Origin: Desmodesmus armatus
Taxonomy: Eukaryota > Chlorophyta > Chlorophyceae > Sphaeropleales > Scenedesmaceae
Assembly: GCA_007449985.2 (NCBI GenBank)
Contig: VIIQ02000574.1
Coordinates: 1,178,001 to 1,242,000 of the forward strand
Reading direction: 5' to 3'
Length of the DNA: 64,000 nucleotides
In this document: piece by piece, positions 54,462 to 64,000 of the stretch
Layout: each line of letters begins with the position of its first letter
Numbering within the stretch: position 1 is the stretch's first letter
The notes under the pieces: model-generated
Told to the model about the DNA's origin: nothing
What the model saw: the letters and a program-made list of their open reading frames with translations, nothing else
The model's database searches: none
Made by a program: the position numbers and the translations under genes

Positions 54462-57400
54462 ATGACGGTACTGTTTGGCCTGGGAGCCCTCAGTGTCTGG
54501 GCCGCTTGCAGGCTGCAACCAGGTAGGCACCAAGTCATCAGGCACTTATATCACCTGTAAAACAGGATTAGGGTCAGCACTTGTGTGCCTGGCAGCTGTA
54601 CACACCTTTGCACAGGTTCCTCTCGCACCCCCTCACCACAACTGGCAGGATTGGTGACCCTGGTTCTTTCTGCAGGCACCTTTTTGCCGCCCCTGAGCTG
54701 GCCCCTGATAGCATCCTGCATCTGGTTGGCGCTGCTGCACCTGCGGCCAAGGCTCAATGCTTCGGACAAGCGGCAGGCATTTGCAGGCCTCGGCGCTGCA
54801 GCTTTGCTGCTGGCGTTCCTGCTGCAGGATACTGAATTTACAGGCTGGGGTGAGTCAAGCAGTGTCAGGCAGGTCGCACTGCTTGCACTCTGTCAGTCAT
54901 GCTTGCCTGCCTGCCTGCACCTCAGCTTCCGTGTCTGCACAAGTGCACCACCTGGTGTCCCGACACCTGTGTGTTGTCCTGCAGGTGATGTTTACTACTT
55001 CTGTGGCTCGCGCATGCAATACTGCAACTGCACCCACCGCTGGAACCTTGCTGGTTGGGGCAAGGCCGGTGCACTGTGGGCCTTTGTGCTGTGCACAACG
55101 CTGGGGGTGCAGCGGCTACTGATAGAGGTTGTCCTGCAGGGCCTGCTGCCTGGTGAGTGAGCTCTCCATGACGGCTAGGTCACTGCCATGCATGCACCGT
55201 GCGCATGGACTGAGCAGTAAAAGCAGCAAACGTGGGATTTGGTGCTGTACAGTGAGAGTGATTTTTGTAGCGGGAAGTGTGCTGGAAGGCTGGCCTCTGC
55301 GAGTGGTGCATGCCAGGTGCCTGCGCTGACGTGTGCCATGGGCAGCAGCATGTCACATGCGGTGCTGATCTCTGCTTGTGCTGCAGGCGAAGAGGTTGTG
55401 GCACGTGAGAGCATGATCAGCATCTGCTGGCGCCTGGTCCCCTACTGGCTCAATGTCTGGGAGCAGCAATGGGGCGCTGAGTGCAGCAGCATGACCTTTG
55501 AGCTGCCACAGTTTGCAGTGGAGCTGCTCATCATACTGCCATGTGAGTTTGGGACAAAAGTCTGTACTCTGTTCTGCTCACTGGGGTGGCAGTGATGCCT
55601 TGTGCTGATGTATGCCTGAGCGTGTGCTGACGTCATCAGCTGCAGGATGATCAACTGGTGTGTTCCCTGATGTCAGCCGTGCTGGGTCCGGTGTGTTGTG
55701 CAGGTGTGCAGATCTTGTGCTCCCGCATGAAGGTGCTGGCGATGCCGTCAGTGAATGCTGCACTGCCCAGGGGCTGGGATGGCGCATCACCTCAGCAGAT
55801 CAAGGAAGCTTTTGTGCCCAACGTGCAGAGAGGCTGCTGGGAGAGAAGGCCAGAGCAGCAGCACTTCTGGCAGAGGGTCAAGTAAGTGTGCATGCATGAA
55901 CCTGCAGACATGCTTGGGGCTGTGCAGGCGCTGCAAGTGCTTCCTTGTACGGGCAGCTTGTCTGGACACTCTTGTTGGCATGGCGCAGGATCAAATCGGC
56001 TGACGACAGCCAGTCGACAGTGGCACTGTATGGTAAAGCGCAGTAGGCTTGACAATATTTTCATGGTGCTGCTGGTTGCTGTGCTGGCCTGTTCCTGCAC
56101 TGTGTCATGGTGTGCTGAGTGCTGCAATTTGCCCCGTCTTATGCTGTGCTGTTGTCGTTTCTGTGTGCAGGGCCAACAAGCACGTCACTGCTTTTGCTGC
56201 ACTGCTGTGCCTCCTGGCCTGCACCAACTCCCTGTTTGTGCCGCTGCATCTGGAGGATGCTGTCCTGGCTCACCCCCGCACAGCAGCCATGCAAGCAGTG
56301 GGCCGGCTGCCAGAGCTGTGGGGCTCTCCTGCTGACCTCGGCAGGATCAGCAGTGAGCTGCAGAACGGCACCATGAACATGACACACAGCTTTGTGACAC
56401 AGGAGGCCCTGAAAAAGGTGCAGCAGGGCAGACGGCCGGGCCGCTGGCACCCAGGCAGGCTGCCGCCTGTCGACCTGGCCCAGCATGTGATGACTGCAGC
56501 ATCGCCTGAGTGGGAGCTGGTGGGGGACGCAGTGGGGGACGCAGTGGTGGCCCCTGGTGGCTGGCGCAGCAGTAGCTTTGCAGCTTGGTTGGCAACAGTC
56601 GAGCTTGGGCCATGGCAGCAGAATGGGACGTGGGCTGCACAAGCCGTGGAGGGGCTGAAGCAGGAGCTGGTGGAGTACAGGGGTCAGTGCCCAGAGACGG
56701 CTACACACCTTTTCCAGCACAATGCATGGAAGCACCACTACGACATATTCAGGATGCAGGTGAGGGTCCTGCACTCTCTTGCCTGGCCAGAGAACAGTGT
56801 CCTTTTCAGGCAGCAGCTGATTGGCTATGTGATGGACAGAATTACATGTGGGTTTTGGCAACAAGAACACAGCAGCGTTGACTGTCTGTACTGTGGATGT
56901 TTACTTACTGGTTGGGTGTCCATGGCGATCCAAAGGCACACTCTGTGTTGCCATGATTGTTCCCTTTGCTGATTATCTCAGCAGTCATGATCACCTGCCT
57001 GCTGCATTTGCTTTTTTTGCAGGACCCCAACCATCGGCTGTCAGTGCCCCTGATTGAGGCCGCCCTTGCCGTCATGAGGCTCAGCACGGAGAAGTTCTTT
57101 GTGCTGCTGTCCCTGTATGTCGCCTTCCTACTCTTCCGCACGCCGCCACCAGCTGTGGCCCGGCTGATCAGCATCACAGCGCGCGTCAGCAATGCCTTTG
57201 CCAGGATGGTCCTGTACACCTTCCCGTGCGTGTGCTGGGTGTATGGCGCAGGATTTGTCTTCAGTACCCTGGTGTCAGGTGAGCTTTTGTAGACGCTTGG
57301 CAAGATTACAGGTCAAGCTGCATGACAGACAGCAGCCACGGCCGTACGGTTGCTTCCTGCGTACTGCGTCAGCGTTGCCTTTTGCCGCGCCAGCAATGCC

Positions 57401-59223
57401 TGCTGCTGTGCTTAGGGTTTTTGGCGGGCATGCGCCACAAGCTGGACTGCTGCTTATGTGGCTTTTGTGTGTTACTGCTGCTGCTGTCTGCAGTTGTGTT
57501 CTGGGGTGGGCCTCTGTGGCAGGTGTACCACGGACTCAGGACACACGCCTGCACTGTGTCTGTCAAGGGCCTGCGCCCGGCAACGGCAGAAGAGATTGAG
57601 CGCATGCACAACGACTGCGCCATCTGCTGGTGCCCCATGACGACACCAGGAGCAGCGCAGCAGACTGGCAGCACACCGGCAGAGCCAACAGATGAGCCAG
57701 GGGATGACCCCACAGATGCTGCCAACTCGGGCGGTGGCAGCAGCAGCAGCAGTGACAGCAGCAGGCAGGGCGCAGGCGCTGACAGCCTAGACCTGGTGGC
57801 TGGCATTGGCGCGGCTGATGCTGTTGGTGGAGCCCCCGCAGCTGCCCCAGCAGCCCTTGAGCATGCCGCTCAGGCTGCAGCGGGTGCCGATGGTGCTGCT
57901 GCTGGTGACCTTGGTGATGGTGCTGGCGACCTTGGTGATGGTGCTGGCGCCACTCTGCCTTGTGGCCACTGCTACCACCAGACCTGCCTGACACAGGTGC
58001 GTCCTGGCAGCATGCAGCGCCAGTGGGCCAGCCAGTCAATGGCTGCCAGCATGTTCATCTTGTTGCTGGCGGCTACATCTGCTGTTATATGTGAAGCGTG
58101 CAAAGCCAGAGCAGAACAGTACCAACTTGAAGATACGTAATGTTGCCAGCCCAAGGCTGCTTGGCTGCATGACTAAACAGAGGTTTTGTTGTGTGCGCTG
58201 GCTTTGGCTGTGCCCACAGTGGCTGCAACAGTGCCACGGTCAGGGCACTACCCCCACGTGCCCCATGTGCCAGGCCCGTATGCAGCTGGCAGTGAAGTGG
58301 CATGTTTGCAAGGCCATCTTTGCACCAGCAGTCTGGAAGCTGCCAGCTCGCCGCCGGGGCAGGCCGGCAGAGGGTGATGGTGGGGCTCAGCCCGAGGGAG
58401 CTGAGCAGCCAGTAGCAGTGCAGGCTGCTCACAACAACTACCTGCTGCTGCACAACCCGCACCTGGCCGAGCTGCTGGCAGACATGCCAGCCCTCCTGGC
58501 ACCAGAGCAGGTCCAGCTGCTGGCGGATGTGCAGGTAGGATGGGCGCCAGGCAGCACACCCGCTGTACATGCGCACCTCAATGTAGTCGGTGCACATGCG
58601 CTTTCAGCACTTGGCCTTGGCACCCCTGGCATTCATAATCTCTGCTGACCTGCTGGGGTGTGTTGCTTCGTATGCAGGAGCTGCGTTGGCAGAGGCAGCA
58701 GCTGGCCCAAGACCTCCACCTGCGTCAGCGGCAGCTGCAGCGACTGGAGGGCCGACACCACGAGCTGGAGGTGCGGCTGGAGCTGCAGCGGCAGCAGCTG
58801 CTGCAGGAACTTCAGCTGCTAGGGCAGCAGCTCCAGCGGCAGCAACAGCAGCAGCAACTGCAAGGCCAACCACCAGCAGGCAGGCCCCAGCAGGATGTGC
58901 CACCACAGCAACTGCTGCAGCACCGCCAGCAGCGACATGAACCTGTGCAGGAATGGCAGGAGTCGCTGCGGCAGCGGCAACAAGAGGTTCTGCAGCGCCA
59001 GGGCAACCAACTGCAGCCGGAGCAGCAGCGTGCTGGCCGTCCTTTTGCCACCAGGGACGAGGCGGTGCAGGAGGCAGCAGCCGCCCATGCAGGTGGTGCG
59101 AGGGCAGAGCGGCCGCCTGGTGCTGGCAGTGACCCCAGCAGTAGCAGCGGCAGCAGGGGTCAGGATGGCAGTGGTGGGGTTGAGGGCGGCAGCTGTGTGG
59201 TGCATGATGCTGTAGGCAACTGA
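54462..59223 (+). CDS. Multi-pass membrane RING-H2 E3 ubiquitin ligase
   Basis: Ten exons in phase: 54462..54522, 54676..54849, 54985..55152, 55387..55542, 55704..55881, 56171..56759, 57023..57278, 57416..57996, 58220..58534 and 58678..59223, giving 1007 aa. The first two-thirds hold many hydrophobic segments (PPLSWPLIASCIWLALLHL, AFAALLCLLACTNSLFVPL, FFVLLSLYVAFLLF, CVLLLLLSAVVFWGG) and N-glycosylation sequons. A C3H2C3 RING follows: CAIC, then LPCGHCYHQTCL, then TCPMC. About 110 low-complexity residues are inserted between the second and third zinc ligands. The end is a Gln/Arg/Leu coiled coil (QRQQLAQDLHLRQRQLQRLE) and a Ser/Gly tail. The layout recalls ER E3 ligases of the HRD1/gp78/TRC8 type, so ER-associated ubiquitination is inferred. 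The start may lie further upstream. Confidence 0.82.
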
Positions 59224-62200
59224 GGCAAGACAGCAAGGAAGCATCAAGAGGGTTTAAGTCCCCAGGACTGCTATGCGTGAGGCAACAGCACTGAACTCGT
59301 AAGTGTCAAGCATTGAAATGCCAGCATTTGGCGGCCAACCCTGTCGGCAGCAGCAGCAGGAGGAGGTGCAGTGAGGTGCCACGGCACACGTTGAAACTTG
59401 CACAAGCTAGTAGTGCAGGAGGTGTTGCTGCTTTTCATGCAGCACATGCTGGGGTGCTGTCCTTCTAGGTACAGACACTCCCATATGCTTTGAGTGATCT
59501 GGCTACAGCTCAGCAAGCAGGTGGCAAATGGTTTGAAGGGTGACGTGAATGCATTTTTGCTGGGTCCTGGGGTTTGGGGTTTTGTCCCTTATGGCAGTGT
59601 GGTGGTGGGGTAGTGGTGTCTCTTGTACTCGCTGGTATAAAGCTGCCCGAGAGAGGTGGAATCGTGTTGTGGCTGCAAGGCTGTGCTTTGTCCCGCCATG
59701 ACAGTGTTGTTCTGCACCAAGGGGCAGCATCACTTCCTATCAGCCCTGTTCTGTTGGCTCTCCAGCTCCCCTCTGTGGTCAGCAAGGCCGTCAAGCAAAC
59801 ATGTTCATCATTTCGTTCACCAAGTGTGGGCTGCCAGCTACTGATGCCTTCCTGACTGAATGCGGGGCAACGGAGCAAACTTCCAACTGTGTAATCAAGA
59901 GCCCTCAATGTGCCCTGAGTTGTGCGCACATGTGCAGGCTAGCTGTCGGATGCATAAACATGCATGTGCCTGGCCAGATTGCTAGGCAGGGCAGCATGTC
60001 CAGGAACAGGGAGTGTCCCGCATTTGCATGCTCAGGCAGGGCCAGTGCGAATACCTCCTGCAATAGAGCTTCAAGGGAGCTGTCCATTCATCAGTGCAGC
60101 TTGGAGTGTTGCAGTGAGACAGTGCCCGGAACCGGGGAGGTAGCGTGATTTCCTGTGGAGACACTGGGAACACACAAGATGGTAACACAGTGTAGCTAGC
60201 ACTGGGAGTGTTGCAGTAATGGGCCCGGACTGGTGATATTTGTGCAACAGATTTGGATGCCTTACTGCCTGAAACAGTGTCAAGCATACAGCGCAGCACA
60301 TGCATGCCTGCAGGTGGGTCAGTGAGTGCTCTTTGTTGTCTAGTACAGTGGTCCTGCTTGGTTGGTGCTGCTTAATTGAATGCACAGTCAAAGTCGCCCA
60401 CCTGTTCCTTGTTACACCAGATACACGGCCAGTCACAAGCCTCATTTTCCAAAGTCAAGCTCGTTATTCTCAACACAAGTGCAAGTGACAGCTGCAGATA
60501 CAGCCGCCCAAACTGAGGTGTTGAGACAGCATGTTCCCCAGACGAGGCACTCACAGGAGTGAGCGATAGGAGAGACCAGCCACACTTCCCTTGCCAACGA
60601 CTCAGGCCGCATACACTAGCAGCCATAGCTGCATGCTGGAAGAAGCCAACTGTTCAACGGAAACCCCTCTTCTCAACCACCCTGCCTGCGCAAGACAACT
60701 TTTTGATCCAGTCCTCCATGACAGAAGCTGCACAAACAAAAGGAAAGCAGGCTCGCACCTGCAGACATTGCTGCTGTGCCACTGCAGTAGCACGATGAAA
60801 TGGTCAAACTGCACTTTCAACAGGCCCAAGCTTGTGCTTTGGGTGCTGCCAACTGCTGTTGAGCCACCTGCCTACCTACGACAGCGACTTTGGTGGGGTG
60901 TGCTCATCCTGTCTTGACGACAGCAACTTTGATGGGGCGTGCTCATCCTGTCTTCAACACAAACATAACAGTACACACGACAGTACCACCCTCAGCTAAC
61001 GACAACACCTCCGCAGCACAGCGCCACAAGCAGCATCAGGCAAGAGGCAAAAAACCCTGCAGGTGCAGGGCGCTCTGATACATCTGCCCTATGCATGCCA
61101 CACATAGGGTGCTTGTTGACCAGCCCCGCAGGGACAAGCAGGCTCAAGTACTGCTCAGGTAGGGCTCATGGTACTCACGATTTATAACTGCTCACCCCAC
61201 CAGCCACTGCACACCTCCAAGTCTGATCATGCAGAGCACAAAAAACGACAGTGTGCCCACTGAGAGTGCATGCCTGCGCCCACAACTTGGGATGGGCCAC
61301 CGAACACTGCAACACCTGTGTTGTGCGACTGTGCCGAAGCAACAAGGTGCCACTGCCAGTTGCTGGCAGCAGGCAGCCAAGTAACATGCTGGCTGCTACC
61401 TGCACACACTGTTGTGACAACAACACGTGGCAAAGGAGGAGTGTGGTTCAAGCAAGGAATCACTGCAGAAATTGTGTGCAACAAGTGTGCAGCGTGCATC
61501 AACTGTTGTGCTGCACCATATCACCGGATATCAAGCCTGTGTCGACTGCCTTGTTGCTGTGTTAGACCTCAGGGAGCAGGCCATGCACAAGTTCAGCTAC
61601 TTGAAAGGGCCACAACCACAACAAACTGCACACTGTCGACTTGCTCCCGACATCACAGAGGGTGACACACACTGGAACCACAAGGACTTCCAACATCCAG
61701 GTGTGCATTGCATTCAAGTACGACACGAGACATAGCCATTGTGTGGTGCTGACGCATCACAGCCATTGGAACCATGCAACTGGTATGGATGTAGGGTGGG
61801 ACCTTTACCCATACAGCGTGCCTGTCCTGGCATACCCTCACAACATACTCGCTCCACTGCTGCGCCAGTCCATCATACCCTTCAAACCACTCTGTACACT
61901 CACGTCAGAGGAAAGGCAGTCCTGCATGCCACACACTGCCGCTTGAAACACTGCGGGCAACAGCAAACACCACCACACATCCACACACACGACACAGAAG
62001 GGAGACAGCCTGTTGCAACCTCACAGCACACAATCACCAAAGCTTGATTGTGTTGTTCATTTTCTGCCCCACCACACCACTCCAACCACCACCATGATAG
62101 TACAACAACAGCGACGACGGCAACACAGCGCCACCAAATACTCTACAAAGCATGAAAATAAAAACAGCATGAGGACACACACATAGTGGAAGTTACCCAG

Positions 62201-62441
62201 ATGTGCGGCCTGCAAGCACATTACTCCCTCACTCCTCAGCCCACATGACAACTCTGTCCCACTGCTGGCTGCAGTGCCCAGTTGCCTGGCAGCAAGTGTA
62301 CCACCAGCACACCCTGAACCTGCTCCTGCCATGTTCAAAAAAAGGGCCTTAGAACACACATGCAGCATATAATAAACAAATACAGCAACACTCACACAAG
62401 TAATCCACATGTGCAACATAAGGCAGCCTCACATCTGGCAT
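59224..62441. other. 3.2 kb intergenic between convergent genes
   Basis: No exon series recognised. Several ORFs of about 100 aa near 61250-61750 overlap in all frames and lack family features. A short 39-bp duplication at 60879 is listed separately. Confidence 0.5.
60879..60954. repeat. Two tandem copies of a 39-bp unit
   Basis: cgacagcgactttggtgggg at 60879 and cgacagcaactttgatgggg at 60918, both followed by tgctcatcctgtctt. The copies differ at a few positions. Confidence 0.85.
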
Positions 62442-63983
62442 TTACTTGTACAACAGGGAGGAGTACATCACATTGTTGGGCACCGAAGAGCTCTGCTGAA
62501 TGGCAGCAGCCTTGCTGCAGGCTGCACCCGCAACCGCAGCAGGTGGCTGGGGTGTTGCCTCCTCCTCCTCGTCCTCGCCGCCATGCAGCAACTCAGAGTG
62601 GTCAATGCCCTGCAGCCAGCTGGCAATGACGCCATCCTCCCAGTGGCAGTGCTCAGGGCCCTCGTCAGCAGCAGCTGCTGCTGCAGGGCTCATGGGGTGC
62701 ACCAGCTCATCCTCCTGCAGCCAGCTGGCAATGACACCATTCTCCCAGTGGCAGTGCTCAGGGCCCTCATCAGCAGCTGCTGCTGCTGCAGGGCTCATGG
62801 GGTGCACCAGCTCATCCTCCTCCTCCTCCTCACTCTCAAGGTCGTGCAGCACTGAGGGGCGCCCCTTGAGGCTGCCGGCTGCAGCCTGGCTGGGGTTGTG
62901 CTGACCCTGCTGGGAGGCAGAGACAGCAGCCGCCAGGCTGCCTGGCCTTGCTGCCCTGAAGCCGCCAGGCAGGGGTGCTGTGGAGGAGCGCACGTAGCGT
63001 GGTGAAACGTTGTTGCCGCTGTGCAGCATGGAGGCGCCCACCATGCTGCTGCTGCTCTCCAGGGACAGCTGGTGCTGCAGGTTGAGCTCAAGGTTGGGCT
63101 CGGCGGGGCTGGTGGCCATTGCAGTGGTGGGCAGGCCGTCCTCGCTGCGCAGCATGGCCTTGCCGCGGGCACGCAGGGCCCTGGAGGTGGTTTTGGGGCA
63201 GCTGGTGCTGGGGAGGGAGGGGAGGGGCCCACTCAGGGAGGAAGCCTGCAAAAGGGGGGTGGGGGGAAGGCAGGGTCAGCCATGCGGCCAGGCACTTTGG
63301 CTGCGTAATGCGAGCAAATCCAGCCATGCTGTATTTCTGTTATGGAACATCTAAACCACTGCCAGACTTGCTTGCAGTAGTAGAGCTTACAAGTCCAGGA
63401 CAGAAACTCCCACCACAGCACTTGCATGCATGACGAGCAAGCCTGAAGACACCCACCAGCAATGCTGCAGAGCTTGAGCTTGGTCGTGACTGGCTGTCTG
63501 TAGAGGCTTGCTGCAAGATGTTGATCGGCCGCCCTCCTTCACCACTGGAGCTGGCCTGGGAGCACATTGACCCGGCACGGCTACTGCCCGGTGAGAGGGG
63601 CCTGACCTCCGCCACGACCTCGAAACTTGTAGTGCAGTCCATGGGGCCGCTCCTTCTGGCCTCTGACAGCTCCCCGGCGCGCCTGAGGGGGGTTGAATGC
63701 ATGTGTGCAATACACGGTACAGCGATCAGTCCATGCGTTGGAAAGAGACCCGCGCAACGGGCAACAAAGCACGTATGTGCATTGTATGCAGCAAAACAAC
63801 GTGTTCAAGCTTGCGCACGCCCCCTCAGCCCTGTCTTGGCAGACCCTCAAACGTGTAGTAGGGGACCTTTTCGACACAGGCGCTGCCTTACCTGTCCAGG
63901 TGGTTCGAAAGCTTCCGCACAATCTGTGTGATGGGCATGTTGAGTTGTCGCGTTGTGCAGAGGTGTGCAAACTGAACTGGGTC
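62442..63983 (-). CDS. 3' part of an unrecognised gene (Ser/Ala-rich C-terminus)
   Basis: Three exons, complement: 63892..63983, 63457..63682 and 62442..63245, in phase; earlier exons lie beyond the right edge. The first reads DPVQFAHLCTTRQLNMPITQ, IVRKLSNHLDR, which looks like a conserved helical segment. The rest is low-complexity: RSGPMDCTTSFEVVAEVRPL, Ser-rich stretches, and an acidic block (LESEEEEEDELVHP). The last exon carries a 35-residue tandem duplication (EDELVHPMSPAAAAAADEGP followed by HCHWENGVIASWLQ). It ends NNVMYSSLLYK at TAA. The exon at the edge could instead extend past 63983 without a break. I do not recognise the family; a signalling or scaffold protein is a guess. Confidence 0.6.
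62610..62819. repeat. 105-bp tandem duplication inside a coding exon
   Basis: Two copies start at 62610 and 62715 (ctgcagccagctggcaatga). The period of 105 bp keeps the frame. The copies differ at a few bases, causing one Asp/Asn change. Confidence 0.9.
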
Positions 63984-64000
63984 CTGTCGGAGGAAAGTCC

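Noticed and set aside
61251..61735. Overlapping ORFs of about 100-130 aa
   Set aside because: Several frames are open at once, with no recognisable domain, splice sites or codon bias; probably chance.

Overview
The window is nuclear DNA of a green alga. Its genes are split by many GT-AG introns, with donors of the type gtgagt and acceptors ending tgcag. The DNA is GC-rich, with long CAG/CTG runs that encode polyGln and polyAla and long C or G homopolymers in introns. Several products begin with plastid-type transit peptides. An alpha-tubulin acetyltransferase points to a ciliated lineage. A chlamydomonadalean (Volvocales-type) chlorophyte fits best; I cannot fix the genus. All gene models below were built by hand from splice sites, codon phase and protein motifs.

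Layout, left to right. A PHD-finger gene runs off the left edge on the minus strand and is divergent from an alpha-tubulin N-acetyltransferase (881-4383, +). Next is a MYND zinc-finger protein with an MSS51-like C-terminal domain (4820-11566, +), whose 3.7 kb intron holds a 347-bp tandem array. A Lys/His/Arg/Ser-rich conserved protein follows on the minus strand (12101-15182). An mTERF-like organelle gene (15471-20149, +) has one apparent frameshift and decayed exon copies in its introns. Then come plastid ferritin (20596-22903, +) and a plastid SirB1/transglutaminase-like protein (23945-26953, +). A gene-poor, repeat-rich stretch spans about 27.0-31.4 kb.

The second half starts with a secreted beta-helix / Cys-rich / multi-pass membrane protein carrying two apparent 1-nt frameshifts (31405-34315, +). 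After another 2.9 kb without genes comes cofactor-independent phosphoglycerate mutase (37204-42621, +), with a (CA)110 tract and a 60-bp-arm hairpin in an intron. An unassigned exon lies at 43.3 kb. A Mediator MED25-like gene with a very long polyGln region (43755-47690, -) is divergent from a coiled-coil protein (48076-51756, +). A small plastid-targeted protein of unknown function (52888-54013, -) is divergent from a multi-pass RING-type E3 ligase (54462-59223, +). About 3.2 kb without genes follows, then the 3' part of an unrecognised minus-strand gene that runs toward the right edge (62442-63983).

The genes do not form a pathway. They are ordinary eukaryotic neighbours: cilium, organelle gene expression, iron storage, glycolysis, transcription and ER-type protein turnover. 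Four closely spaced divergent pairs (PHD/ATAT, Lys-rich/mTERF, MED25/coiled-coil, plastid protein/RING) probably share short bidirectional promoters. I see no CRISPR array, rRNA, convincing tRNA, or intact transposon with coding capacity.
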